From contig JAFYNJ010000008.1 in the NCBI GenBank assembly GCA_017549805.1, positions 62,001-126,000 on the forward strand: a stretch of DNA of 64,000 nucleotides, written 5' to 3'. The stretch's first letter is position 1. The number at the start of each line of letters is the position of its first letter. The stretch comes from Bacteroidales bacterium (GTDB lineage Bacteria > Bacteroidota > Bacteroidia > Bacteroidales > F082). This document shows, in pieces, positions 9,055 through 18,573 of the stretch. Both the position numbers and the translations under genes were made by a program. Below the pieces are notes generated by a model, which searched no databases, was not told the origin of the DNA, and saw only the letters and a program-made list of their open reading frames with translations.

Positions 9055-12030
9055 TCAGAACACCATGAACTTCACACTGGAGGTGTAGTTTCCAGCGCTC
9101 AAGCGAAGGATGTAGGATCCGTTGGCCAAGCCACTCACAGAGACGCTGGCTTCGTGTGAACCCTCGGCGAAGTTGCCGATAACTTCATTCTTCACCATGC
9201 GACCCTTGATGTCGAACACCTGATAGGAAACGGTGGCGCTGTTATTCAGCTCAAAGCTGACCCTTGCCTCGTCGCCACTGACAGGATTCGGATACATGCT
9301 GATGTTACTCTTAGCAACAACGGCGGTAGGAGCCTCCGGAACACTGGCAGGGCTTTGGCGATAGGTCTCGCAACGGAACAAGCCTCTACCGTAGGTGGCA
9401 GCATAGATCGTTCCTTCATTGTCCGTTCCAGGATAAACGACCGTTTCGCTGGCGTCGTCGGTAGTGGTGGTGACATACTGTGCATCTTTCCTGATGATCT
9501 GTTGCTTCAGCTCCATCACCGGGACATCGCCCATGTTGCCGTTTTCAGCAACCCAAACAGGAGATGAGGCGTTGATATTGGTGGTCCTATAGATACCATG
9601 CTCGGTACCAATCAGGACATGGCCTTCATTGGAGCCGTCATAAGTGCTGGTGTAAACACTGGAGTAAACAGGCATCTTGGGAAGATCGCCTTGTTTTGCA
9701 ACAAAGGTAGGATTGTCTGACAGGGCATTTTCTGAATACAACACGTATGCGTCGTTGCCATAGTTGCCCAAGGTAACCACAACCTTGTTGGCATTATCAG
9801 TAAAGACAGCCACGCTAGTAACACATTGACCAGAAACTGGCAGTGTGATGGTAGTGGAAACAGGAGCAAAGTCGGCTGAGTCGGGGCATGAAGTGTAAGC
9901 ATCCACAGCAGCATTCATATTGCTGACGCGAATTAAAGTACCGTTGCCAGTACCTACAAAGATTGCATCACCATCAGGGGTGATAGCAAGACTCGTCGGA
10001 TAGGCTCCCATATTAGCCGAAACTTTATACCATTTGGTTTCAGCATTGAACTTCAGAGCGTCTCTGGTATAATACAAATTGTATACGCTACTCTCTTTGG
10101 TAGCAACAAACAGCTTAGTACTCACAGGATCTTGGACGAGAATGGAATCGCTTAATGCGGGATGTGCAGTGTCATAGTGCATGGCAATAGGAAGCTCGTA
10201 GTCAAACGGGAAACCGCCATTCTCACTAAAGCATTGAACCACTGCGCCTGCATTGAGTTCTTCCTTGCACTTGAACCAAACCGAATCCAAGTTATTTTCA
10301 TCGGTGAAGGTTTCCCACAGCAGCAAAGGCATGCGGTATCCGTCAAAACCGTCGAAAGATTGACCAGCGGTGAAATTAGCTTGGTCATAGTCGGCACCAG
10401 CGGATTCAGTACGATAAAGGCCACCATCATTGGTTGTCATGAAGAATGCATTGGGGTTGATTACAGAGACAGCGCAGAAACCGGCAGCCATCGATTCATC
10501 GAAGGAGCCATAATGAGCAGGAGTGATGGTGTTGGGTGGAGAAAGCAGGTCAGCAGTACTCATGTTATTGGTTCCTTCCAAACCTTCAATCAAGATCGGG
10601 CCATGCTCGAGCAAGCCGGCAACTACACGGGTGCCTTTGCCCGAAGGAGCGATGTTGAAGCAACGGGTGGAAATATAGCCTCTGTTGCAGTCAACGAACG
10701 AGAAATACTCGTTAACAGCAGTTGCCTTGAAAATACCACCATCGGTTGCCACATAGGCTTTCTTGGGATCTCTTGGATCAAAAGCAAAAGCATTGATGCC
10801 AATGTGAAGATTGCTTTCAGATGAAACCTTTAAGGCGATGTAGTAACCATTGATATCCACGGTCGGTCTGTCAAGACGCCAGATACTATTGGCATAAACG
10901 AACAAAGTATTGGGGTCGGATGGATCCACAACCAAACCATGGTGGTACAAGCCCTTGCCCTCATAGACCTGATGGCCGAGATTGTTGGTTACCGAGGGAA
11001 GAATAATGCGCCAAGATTGACCCTTGTCTTCAGTTGCATAGAACTTGACGTGATTACCACTGGCATTAATCGTGGCAGCATAAATCACATTTGGATCCGA
11101 TGGAGCAATGGCAATGTCCAGAAGACCAGCGGCAGCACCAATAGCCGTCATGACGCCAGTGCTGTCAATGACATCGAGAGCAGAGGAAGAGGAATGGCAA
11201 GTCATCACCAGTTCACCTCCTTCAAAAGCACCAATGTAAATCAATCCGTCAACAGAAGCAATAACCGTTTGGTCTGAACCAACTTTCACTTCGATGGCAT
11301 CGCCGGTAAGATTTTCACCGTCAACCTTGGCATAGTTCCAAGTATTCTCATCAGCACTGTATCTCAAACCATCACTTGTGGCAACAATAATAGTGCGTCC
11401 TGCAAGAGCGATGTCGTTGATGAAGCTCCATTCAGCAACGTCATTGTTGGTGGATGGCACCGTGCTCTCAATACGGCTCATCACATTGTTCTTGATCTTG
11501 TAAAGGCCAGAACCGACAAAGCCGTTTTCGTAGGAGATATCAGCCAAGCCATTGTAGTTGGCAGCTTCACCGCCGTCACCAGTTCCAACATAGATGGTGC
11601 CGTCTTCAGCTTGGACCATGCAACTGACCATCAGGTTCTCACCCACCTGATGCCAGGAGATACCCAGATTCCATGTATAGAACACGCCACCGCCCATTGA
11701 GCCGATGTAAACTTCGTTCATGTTGTCCTTGTTATAGACAATCGAAGTAGTTTTACCGCCCAAGTTGTCGGGACCCATGGATTTCCAATACACAACATCT
11801 GCATATTTGCCGTCGGTATTGGCATTTGCAGCCTGCTTTGCAGCCGCAATCATCCAGGCTGGATCAATCAAGCCAGTGTGTTGATTGACACGCATGCTGT
11901 TCAGGTATGCCGCAGCACTGGAGTTTTCTTTTGCACGTGGCACATAATGCCCACCTTGATCAGCCATGACAGACTGACCCAGAATCATGATTACCAAAAG
12001 TAAACTGAAAGGTAAAAATCTTTTCTTCAT
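9055..12030 (-). CDS. Large T9SS-secreted beta-propeller (sortilin/BNR-like) protein
   Basis: A 991-residue exported protein with a signal peptide (about 1-23, ending SVMA), then many propeller repeats of the BNR/VPS10-like type. Examples are GSMGGGVFYTWNLGISW, YATEDKGQSW and repeated ITPDGDAIFVGTGNG strands. It ends in a T9SS sorting domain beginning at MYPNPVSG (about 915) with YQVFDIKGRMV and GSYILRL strands. Such propellers are found in surface glycosidases and adhesins; no catalytic Asp-box set was confirmed, so activity is unknown. It has a -7-like box upstream (12110-12103) and shares a terminator with the convergent barrel gene. Confidence 0.85.
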   Translation of the reverse strand: MKKRFLPFSLLLVIMILGQSVMADQGGHYVPRAKENSSAAAYLNSMRVNQHTGLIDPAWMIAAAKQAANANTDGKYADVVYWKSMGPDNLGGKTTSIVYNKDNMNEVYIGSMGGGVFYTWNLGISWHQVGENLMVSCMVQAEDGTIYVGTGDGGEAANYNGLADISYENGFVGSGLYKIKNNVMSRIESTVPSTNNDVAEWSFINDIALAGRTIIVATSDGLRYSADENTWNYAKVDGENLTGDAIEVKVGSDQTVIASVDGLIYIGAFEGGELVMTCHSSSSALDVIDSTGVMTAIGAAAGLLDIAIAPSDPNVIYAATINASGNHVKFYATEDKGQSWRIILPSVTNNLGHQVYEGKGLYHHGLVVDPSDPNTLFVYANSIWRLDRPTVDINGYYIALKVSSESNLHIGINAFAFDPRDPKKAYVATDGGIFKATAVNEYFSFVDCNRGYISTRCFNIAPSGKGTRVVAGLLEHGPILIEGLEGTNNMSTADLLSPPNTITPAHYGSFDESMAAGFCAVSVINPNAFFMTTNDGGLYRTESAGADYDQANFTAGQSFDGFDGYRMPLLLWETFTDENNLDSVWFKCKEELNAGAVVQCFSENGGFPFDYELPIAMHYDTAHPALSDSILVQDPVSTKLFVATKESSVYNLYYTRDALKFNAETKWYKVSANMGAYPTSLAITPDGDAIFVGTGNGTLIRVSNMNAAVDAYTSCPDSADFAPVSTTITLPVSGQCVTSVAVFTDNANKVVVTLGNYGNDAYVLYSENALSDNPTFVAKQGDLPKMPVYSSVYTSTYDGSNEGHVLIGTEHGIYRTTNINASSPVWVAENGNMGDVPVMELKQQIIRKDAQYVTTTTDDASETVVYPGTDNEGTIYAATYGRGLFRCETYRQSPASVPEAPTAVVAKSNISMYPNPVSGDEARVSFELNNSATVSYQVFDIKGRMVKNEVIGNFAEGSHEASVSVSGLANGSYILRLSAGNYTSSVKFMVF

Positions 12031-12102
12031 ATTACGTAATTTTGATTGAATTTCAGTAGATTATTATTCTTTTAGATAATTTTACCTATAAGTAATAGTT
12101 TG

Positions 12103-12110
12103 CAAATATA
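12103..12110 (-). promoter_or_regulatory. -7 box for the T9SS propeller gene
   Basis: TATATTTG on the minus strand matches TAnnTTTG, 73 bases ahead of the start at 12030. No convincing -33 TTTG lies at the expected distance. The intervening leader is A/T-rich and otherwise featureless. Confidence 0.45.
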
Positions 12111-12174
12111 AAACATTCTTCCAAAGAAAAATTACTTTGGAGGAATTTTTTTTTGCCTTTTTTTAAAAACAATT

Positions 12175-12190
12175 AAAAAACCCGAACGGG
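12175..12190 (-). terminator. Weak terminator after batE
   Basis: On the minus strand CCCGTTCGGG is followed by six T residues, just past the batE stop. The stem is short, so this is a weak candidate for the end of the Bat operon. Confidence 0.35.
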
Positions 12191-12195
12191 CAGGT

Positions 12196-12963
12196 TCAGA
12201 AAACAATCATGTTTTCCTCTTGCAGCCAACCGACACTGCCGTCGGCAATCTTGATCTTGTTCCAACCGTTGGCACCATCCATGACGCGCACCTTGGAACC
12301 TTCATGAAGCACAAACAGATCGACACTGTTCACACTCGGAGAACTCTTTACCGTCACCGTAGGCGTCATGATAATGGCCTCATCCTGACACTTCAGATCC
12401 TTCTGTTTTGCGAAAGCGAAATACACCGACAGCACCAGGCACAAAACCGCCAATAATCCAACAAAAAAGCCGGTTTTTCGCATTCCAGTCCTCCTCGACA
12501 TCAAGAACAGGAACAAACACACCAAGAGCAAGGCAAATGCCGCTACGCTTAGCCACGCCCAACCATCAGCAGAAAACGCTGAAGCCAGCCCGTTCCACCA
12601 CTTTTCGATAAACGACTGGGGGACGGGGTTGATCTTGTCCACAATGGCCATGTTGGCAATCTCCAGATTTGTCTTGATATCTTCGTTGGACGGATCCAAT
12701 TTCAAAGCCTTCTCGAAATACAGGATAGCCCTTGGAAAATCTTTCATTTTATAATAGGTATTGCCCATGTTGTAGTACAAGTCGGCCGATTCCATACCGC
12801 TTTCTACAACCGAATTGTAGAAGGTCAGTGCCTGTTCGTAATTACCTTCATTGTATGCGGCATTACCATCCTCAAACCAATTGTCATACGAAACCGACGA
12901 CAGTTGCGCCATGCCTGCAACCGACATCATCAGCGCCAACAATATCAATGCTATCTTCTTCAT
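12196..12963 (-). CDS. batE: BatE: TPR and SH3-domain membrane protein
   Basis: A 255-residue last gene of the Bat operon. It has a signal peptide (1-19), two TPR units (about 28-100: YNEGNYEQALTFYNSVV and YYKMKDFPRAILYFEKAL), two transmembrane helices (about 136-155 and 166-185) and a C-terminal SH3b-like domain (about 197-255). In Bacteroides fragilis the Bat genes were linked to aerotolerance; in general these operons resemble MoxR/vWA chaperone systems of the envelope. It starts 2 bases after the batD stop. Confidence 0.88.
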   Translation of the reverse strand: MKKIALILLALMMSVAGMAQLSSVSYDNWFEDGNAAYNEGNYEQALTFYNSVVESGMESADLYYNMGNTYYKMKDFPRAILYFEKALKLDPSNEDIKTNLEIANMAIVDKINPVPQSFIEKWWNGLASAFSADGWAWLSVAAFALLLVCLFLFLMSRRTGMRKTGFFVGLLAVLCLVLSVYFAFAKQKDLKCQDEAIIMTPTVTVKSSPSVNSVDLFVLHEGSKVRVMDGANGWNKIKIADGSVGWLQEENMIVF

Positions 12964-12964
12964 G

Positions 12965-14848
12965 TTAAATCGCTTTTTCCACTTTCATAATCATATCCAA
13001 TCCTTTTTCGTACAATCCCTCCATCTTGGAGGCAGCATCGCCAGGGGCGAAACGGGCAAACTCACAAGTATTGAGTGTGTCCACAAACTGGTTGGACAAG
13101 GATTCGTCGATGCCCTTGCCCATCATGGCTTCCTTCACCGTATCCATGGACAAAACGGAACGCTCGATGCCCAATTTGTCGGAAATATAGCCCCACAGAG
13201 CCTGTGACATCTCCTCATAGAAATGATTCTGATCCTGGTCCTTCAGGAACTTGTAGGCATTCTTCAACCTCCCTTTGGCCACCTTGGTCGCCTGCCTGTT
13301 GCGGACCAGCACGACATCCTGTTTGTATTGGCGTCTCCTCTTGACAAGCAACAAGGCAATCAAGAAAAGCAGAAGCAAAACGGCAAGGATGATGAAATAC
13401 ACCGTGGAGCCAAAGAAATAGGAGTTCATCGGCTGCAGTGTGGATGTCCCAGTCTTGATATGGCGGATGTCACTGCCCAGGTATTTGATACCCTCCTGAT
13501 TGTTGGCATACACACCGCCTTCGTTATAGTCACCGCCCGCTCCCTTGGCCACGTTAATGTTCATCGGAGAGGAATTCAAGGTGACGTATTGTCCTTTGGC
13601 GGGGTTGAAATAAGAGAATTCCAGCGGAGCGATGTTGAAATTGCCAGCCCTGCGCGGGATAATCAAATACTCCGCCTTCTTGGTACCGCTCATCCCTTGG
13701 GTGCTTGCTTCGACAGAAGATACGATCTTAGGATCATAGACTTCGAAATCGGGAGGAAAGACCGGCGCGGGAGGATTGACCAGCTCGATATTGCCACTTC
13801 CCGACACGGTCACCGTCAAAGTGACCGCCTCGTTGGCGTTCAACTCAGTCTTGTCGATAGAGGCCGAAAAATTGTAATTGCCAACGGCACCGGCAAAACT
13901 CGACGGTTTGCCGTTCTCGGGCAAGCTCTTTGCCTCAAAGGTCAGCGTCGGAGTCTCCACCTTCTTTTGCACATTGGTATAACTCCTAGTGAAGAATGGA
14001 TCATTGAAGAAAACGTCAAAAGGATCGTTGCTACGTTGGCTGTTGCGTTGCGTGATGATTTGAGCCACACACTCGATTGCCATGGGTTCAATGGTCAGTT
14101 TGCCAGCCTTTTGCGGAATCAGCACCACTTTTTGCACTTCAGCGGTAGTGTATTCAATGCCGTTGATAACCTCTGAAGATTGTCGCAACTGGCCATTGTT
14201 GCCGTTCTCGTTGGCCTCCTTCATCCAAAAACCACCATACGAAGGCATCTTCGAAACAGAGAGCTGCGACACGGGGACGCGAGTGTATAGCTTATATGTC
14301 AACACCACAGGTTCACCCACATACGCCGAACGCTTTGACGGAATCACCTTCAGGAACAGATCTTGACCGCTGACCGTAGGATCGTTGGAACTTTGTTGGC
14401 TTTGTCCTCCTCCTTGTTGCACCCCTTGGGAAGTTGAGCTTTGCGATGAAGCGCCTGAAGCCGAACCTGCCACAACGCGAATGTTGAAAGGCTGACTCTT
14501 CACAGTCTCGCCATCAACAACCATCGAGGCCGAGCCTATGGTGAATTCACCCTCACGCTCAGCCCGAAGGACATACGAATAGGTGTTCTTCACGGTACGG
14601 GTCATGGATCCATTTATAATCTGCACACTGGAGCTGGTGGAATTGAAGGGGCCTCCCACCACGGTGAATCCATCGAAACTCGGTGCCGAGAACTTCTTCC
14701 CGTCCACATTGGCCTCGAAAGCAATCTTGAACTGCTCTCCCACCGACACTTCGCTCTGCGATATCACGGCAATATTGGGAGTCTGTGCCCACAATGCCAT
14801 CGGTATCAACAACCCGATGATAAATCCAATAAAAACTGTTCTCTTCAT
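12965..14848 (-). CDS. batD: BatD: oxygen-tolerance family membrane protein
   Basis: A 627-residue protein with a signal peptide (MKRTVFIGFIIGLL...), a long run of Ig-like beta domains, one transmembrane helix near residue 500 (YFIILAVLLLLFLIALLLV) and a cytoplasmic helical tail. The ATG at 14848 was chosen because it starts the signal peptide; the frame continues upstream through a 7-bp repeat. A Ser/Gln-rich linker lies near residue 140. It is thought to work with the vWA proteins BatA and BatB at the inner membrane. The spacer from batC is made only of five heptads. Confidence 0.9.
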   Translation of the reverse strand: MKRTVFIGFIIGLLIPMALWAQTPNIAVISQSEVSVGEQFKIAFEANVDGKKFSAPSFDGFTVVGGPFNSTSSSVQIINGSMTRTVKNTYSYVLRAEREGEFTIGSASMVVDGETVKSQPFNIRVVAGSASGASSQSSTSQGVQQGGGQSQQSSNDPTVSGQDLFLKVIPSKRSAYVGEPVVLTYKLYTRVPVSQLSVSKMPSYGGFWMKEANENGNNGQLRQSSEVINGIEYTTAEVQKVVLIPQKAGKLTIEPMAIECVAQIITQRNSQRSNDPFDVFFNDPFFTRSYTNVQKKVETPTLTFEAKSLPENGKPSSFAGAVGNYNFSASIDKTELNANEAVTLTVTVSGSGNIELVNPPAPVFPPDFEVYDPKIVSSVEASTQGMSGTKKAEYLIIPRRAGNFNIAPLEFSYFNPAKGQYVTLNSSPMNINVAKGAGGDYNEGGVYANNQEGIKYLGSDIRHIKTGTSTLQPMNSYFFGSTVYFIILAVLLLLFLIALLLVKRRRQYKQDVVLVRNRQATKVAKGRLKNAYKFLKDQDQNHFYEEMSQALWGYISDKLGIERSVLSMDTVKEAMMGKGIDESLSNQFVDTLNTCEFARFAPGDAASKMEGLYEKGLDMIMKVEKAI

Positions 14849-14883
14849 CTTCTGTCTTCTTTCTTCTGTCTTCTTACTTCTTA
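14849..14883. repeat. Five heptads filling the batC-batD spacer
   Basis: Five consecutive 7-bp units (CTTCTGT and CTTCTTA types on the plus strand). On the coding strand the first unit is TAAGAAG, whose TAA is the batC stop, and the last unit directly touches the batD ATG. The purine-rich mRNA there could assist ribosome binding. Confidence 0.85.
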
Positions 14884-16515
14884 CCAATCCTTATCTGTCT
14901 TGCGTTTTGGTTGGGTTCTGATTTTTTGCTCGTTCACCTTCTCCATGGTTTTCTTTTCCTGGTTCTCCAGTGCATCCAGCATTCGCTGGGCATCTTCCTT
15001 GGAAATATCCTGTGAACTTTGTTTTTGCTGTTGCTGCTGTTGTTGGTTCTGTTGATCCTGCTGCTGGTCTTGCTGTTGTTCTTGCTGATCTTGTTGATCC
15101 TGTTGGTCTTGTTGCTGGTCTTGTTGGTTCTGTTGTTGATCCTGGTTTTCACCTTCCTGTTTCTCAAACACAGCACTGACCATCACATCCATGCCAGGCA
15201 TGGTGAAGAAATTGCCCAGCGGTTGGACATGCACCGAAGTGTCGCCCAACTGGCAGATCTTGTATTCCTTGAACTGATATTCGGGATCGGGTTCATTTCG
15301 CAGGCTGACCGTCTCCCCTCGCGTCGCCTTATCCACTTCGAGCAGCACACGACCACCTTCGATGGTAGTATCCGCCACCACTTTATAATAATCCTGCGCC
15401 TCCACGAAGCTTGCCTTCACCGTGACATCGGAGTCAAGCATTTGGAACACATTCATATCGGAAACTGGTGCCGAGGTGGTAGGATCGTTGTCGCTTATCA
15501 CATTGAGTTCGTTCAACTGATAGCCCGGGTTGGGCTTGACTATGATGCCGATGTTCTGTCCAGGCAAGGCCAACGAATCGGTAACCATTACCTTGCCGTT
15601 TTCAGTGGAATCCACCCTAATGCGGAGCGCCGTGCGGAAAAGCGCAGAAACCGTCACATCGAAATCGGGCATCTGGAACACCGTGTCGTTGACAGGCACT
15701 GTATCGGCAGGACTGCCCGTCTTGGTCACGATATACTTGTCAACCATGTATTTCGGTTCCGGCTGGGCATGCAAGACAACTTGCTGACCCTCCACCGCTT
15801 TTTGCCGGTCGGCCGACACGGTTCCGTGCTTGGTATCCTTGTCGATGGAAATCTTATGGTATTGCTTGAATTCTGCCGAAACCAACACATCGAACTTTGG
15901 CATCTCGAAACTGTTACCGGTCACATTCACCGTAACCTGCTGGTCATCGGCCTTGACTACAACAAATCGCGACAAGCCAAAGCCGTCGTCAGCTTTACCA
16001 GACAAGGTGATTGTTTGGCCATTGTAGGCCGTTTTCTCGCTGGCCTCAATCTTGCCGTGAGGAATTTGGGGATTCACCCAAATGTTACTTTTGACCAAAT
16101 GCGCCCTGCAATACTCCAAATTATACAAGGCATCGGCATTGTTAGAATCGAGTTTTAACGAGACCTTGTAGATATTGAAGGCATCGTAGTATTTGCCTTG
16201 CTCCAACAGACAATTGCCCATGTTGAAGACCGCCTGCGACTTCAGCTTGGCATCGGGAGTGAGTTCCAATACTTTCTGGAAAGCGTCGAAAGCGTCCTTA
16301 TAGTTTTCTTGTTTGTATAAGGCATCTCCCAGATTGAACTGGGCGTCGGCACAAGTTGGTTTATCCTCAAGCACCTTGCGGTACTGGATCTCCGCTTCAG
16401 TGTAATTGCCTTTGCGGTATTGACGGTTACCTTTGCGAATCTGCTGCTCAACCGTCTGGGCCTGCACGGCCAAAGCCGAAAGCAGGCATATCACGATCAT
16501 CAGTCTCTTACTCAT
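14881..16515 (-). CDS. batC: BatC: TPR protein with four inserted InlB-like repeats
   Basis: A 544-residue protein, roughly twice the size expected for BatC. It has a signal peptide (1-20), TPR units (about 20-140), then four tandem repeats of about 65-75 residues (150-216, 228-293, 305-370, 385-451). Each runs from a G-x-V/I strand through a PDPEY/PNPGY-like turn to F-x-M-P-x-x-D-V-x-V-x-A-x-F. This fits the divergent InlB B-repeat pattern. A Gln/Asp-rich linker (455-502) precedes the typical BatC tail DISKEDAQRMLDALENQ. The start at 16515 overlaps the batB stop by 8 bases. The repeat block is the unusual part; the rest is standard. Confidence 0.88.
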   Translation of the reverse strand: MSKRLMIVICLLSALAVQAQTVEQQIRKGNRQYRKGNYTEAEIQYRKVLEDKPTCADAQFNLGDALYKQENYKDAFDAFQKVLELTPDAKLKSQAVFNMGNCLLEQGKYYDAFNIYKVSLKLDSNNADALYNLEYCRAHLVKSNIWVNPQIPHGKIEASEKTAYNGQTITLSGKADDGFGLSRFVVVKADDQQVTVNVTGNSFEMPKFDVLVSAEFKQYHKISIDKDTKHGTVSADRQKAVEGQQVVLHAQPEPKYMVDKYIVTKTGSPADTVPVNDTVFQMPDFDVTVSALFRTALRIRVDSTENGKVMVTDSLALPGQNIGIIVKPNPGYQLNELNVISDNDPTTSAPVSDMNVFQMLDSDVTVKASFVEAQDYYKVVADTTIEGGRVLLEVDKATRGETVSLRNEPDPEYQFKEYKICQLGDTSVHVQPLGNFFTMPGMDVMVSAVFEKQEGENQDQQQNQQDQQQDQQDQQDQQEQQQDQQQDQQNQQQQQQQKQSSQDISKEDAQRMLDALENQEKKTMEKVNEQKIRTQPKRKTDKDW

Positions 16516-17569
16516 CACCCTCTCCTTTCCTCTCAAAGATGTTAAACTTGGTCTCCCATCCTTTCTTACCCGACGACATGAAGATCAAGACCAACAGCAG
16601 GACGATGGCGGCTCCAACAAACCATTGGAACTGGTCCTCATAGTCGGTGAACACCTGGGTCTCAATTTCAGTCTTATCCAATTTGGAGATGTCGTCATAG
16701 ATTTTTTCCAGACCCACATTGGAGTTGTTGGCTCTCACATACATGCCGCTTCCCGCATCGGCAATGCGGCGGAGCATGTCTTCATCAAGACGGGTCACGA
16801 TGGTATTGCCGTTTTTGTCTTTCTTATAGCCGACCATGCGACCATATTGGTTGTATTCCGGGATGGGTGCTCCGTCGGGAAGGCCCATGCCGATCGTATA
16901 AATCCTGATTCCTTTCTTGGCGGCAGCCTTGGCGGCTTCCATTGCAGCGTCGTTCTCGTGGTCCTCGCCATCTGATATGATGATGATGGCCTTGCTGCGC
17001 TCATCGTCGGCAAAAGAATTCACCGCCAGGGTGATGGCTTCACCGATGGCCGTGCCTTGCGATGCCACACTGCTCGTGTTGACAGAGGCAAGGAACATTT
17101 TGGCCGCACCGTAGTCGGTAGTGATAGGCAACTGCACAAAAGCCTTTTCAGCAAACACAATCACTCCGAGACGGTCGCCCTGCAGGTCGCCGATTAACTT
17201 GTTGATGGCCTGCTTGGAGCGGTCGAGACGACTCGGCACGATATCTTGCGCATTCATTGAGTTCGATACGTCAACGGCAATGTAAAGGTCGATGCCCTCA
17301 CGCTTTACCTCCTCCATCTTGGATCCACTCTGCAAATTGGCCAAACCCAGAATCAAAAAGGCAATCAACAGCAGGAACACGATGAACTTGAAGATGCTGC
17401 GGCGACCCGAACGCTGTGGAACCAGGTACTCGCGCATCTCCACCTGGGCAAAGCGCTTGAAGACCTTGTCCTGACGCAAACGGATCAGGATATAGATGAT
17501 GATCAGCACTGGAATGATGGCCAACCAGTACAGATATTCAGGATGCTCAAATCTCAATACATTTTCCAT
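16508..17569 (-). CDS. batB: BatB: membrane-anchored vWA protein
   Basis: A 353-residue protein: two N-terminal transmembrane helices (about 13-30 and 55-75), a von Willebrand factor A domain (about 85-290) with an intact metal site AVDVSNSMNAQD (DxSxS), and a C-terminal membrane helix near 325-343. BatA and BatB are paralogues that probably pair in the membrane with periplasmic or cytosolic vWA partners. The ATG at 17569 lies 6 bases after the batA stop; a GTG at 17575 is possible. Confidence 0.92.
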   Translation of the reverse strand: MENVLRFEHPEYLYWLAIIPVLIIIYILIRLRQDKVFKRFAQVEMREYLVPQRSGRRSIFKFIVFLLLIAFLILGLANLQSGSKMEEVKREGIDLYIAVDVSNSMNAQDIVPSRLDRSKQAINKLIGDLQGDRLGVIVFAEKAFVQLPITTDYGAAKMFLASVNTSSVASQGTAIGEAITLAVNSFADDERSKAIIIISDGEDHENDAAMEAAKAAAKKGIRIYTIGMGLPDGAPIPEYNQYGRMVGYKKDKNGNTIVTRLDEDMLRRIADAGSGMYVRANNSNVGLEKIYDDISKLDKTEIETQVFTDYEDQFQWFVGAAIVLLLVLIFMSSGKKGWETKFNIFERKGEGDE

Positions 17570-17574
17570 AACCA

Positions 17575-18573
17575 CTACTCCGAAATCGTTCTAAAAACAG
17601 TCTTACGCAAAATGAATTCCAATAAAAGCAATGCCAATGCCCAAGCTACCAACGGATAAAACTCCTCATGGAGATGCCTGAACTCGGTCACTTCGATCTT
17701 TGAACGCTCCAACTTGTCGATCTCAGCATAGATCTCGTCAAGTTTCTGGTTGGAAGTGGCGCGGAAATACTTGCCGCCCGAGCTATTGGCGATGGTCGCC
17801 AGCAATTTCTCGTCGATTTCCACTTTCATCTGTTGGTATTGCACACCGAAGATGGTTTGCACGGGGAATGGCGCTGTGCCATAGCTGCCCACGCCAACGG
17901 TATATACACGGATGCCGTAGAGTTTGGCCATTTCGGCGGCGGTATAAGGATCCACCGAGCCGGCATTGTTCATACCGTCGGTAAGCAAAATGATGACCTT
18001 GGAGATGGCCTCGCTATCCTTCAAACGGTTGATGGCAGTAGCCAAACCGTCGCCAATGGCGGTACCGTCCTCAATCATGCCACTTTTCAGTTCCTTAAGC
18101 ATGTTCAGCATCACCCCGTGGTCGGTGGTCAAGGGAACTTGGGTAAACGACTCACCCGCAAAGACCACCAAGCCCATGCGGTCGGTGGGACGTCCTTCCA
18201 CAAAATCGGCAGCCACTTGCTTGGAGGCTTCCAAGCGGTCGGGTTTGAAGTCACGGGCAAGCATACTGCCCGAGATGTCTTGGGCCAAGATAATGTCAAT
18301 GCCTTCAATGTTGGAAGTTTGGCTCGTGGAAGAGCTCTGCGGACGTGCCATTGCAACAATCAGCAACGCCAATGCCGCCAATTGCAAGGCAAACAGGAGG
18401 TGACGCGCATAAACCTTCCAGCTTCTCGGCAGGTTGTCAAAACCCGTCGTGTCGGAATAGCGCACCGAGGCTTCTTGCTTCTTGTGACGGAAGATATACC
18501 AAACGATGGCAGCGGGGATGATCAACAAGCCCCACAGCAGCTTAGGATTCGCAAAGGTGATGTTCTCAAGCAT
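17575..18573 (-). CDS. batA: BatA: membrane-anchored vWA protein
   Basis: A 332-residue paralogue of BatB with the same plan: two N-terminal hydrophobic helices (about 10-28 and 58-77), a vWA domain with a complete metal site AQDISGSMLARD (near 92-103), and a C-terminal transmembrane helix (about 308-325). The start overlaps the stop of the upstream membrane protein by 8 bases. vWA proteins with MoxR ATPases are thought to act as metal-dependent chaperones; the substrate is unknown. Confidence 0.92.
   Translation of the reverse strand: MLENITFANPKLLWGLLIIPAAIVWYIFRHKKQEASVRYSDTTGFDNLPRSWKVYARHLLFALQLAALALLIVAMARPQSSSTSQTSNIEGIDIILAQDISGSMLARDFKPDRLEASKQVAADFVEGRPTDRMGLVVFAGESFTQVPLTTDHGVMLNMLKELKSGMIEDGTAIGDGLATAINRLKDSEAISKVIILLTDGMNNAGSVDPYTAAEMAKLYGIRVYTVGVGSYGTAPFPVQTIFGVQYQQMKVEIDEKLLATIANSSGGKYFRATSNQKLDEIYAEIDKLERSKIEVTEFRHLHEEFYPLVAWALALLLLEFILRKTVFRTISE

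Noticed and set aside
12031-12195. Possible RNA gene in the 165-base gap after batE
   Set aside because: Only A/T-rich sequence, a -7-like box and weak hairpins (CCAAAG/CTTTGG) are seen; no conserved RNA fold.
15019-16158. Leu-rich frame antisense to batC resembling membrane helices
   Set aside because: It is the complement of the CAA/CAG-rich Gln linker, which reads as Leu runs; not a gene.
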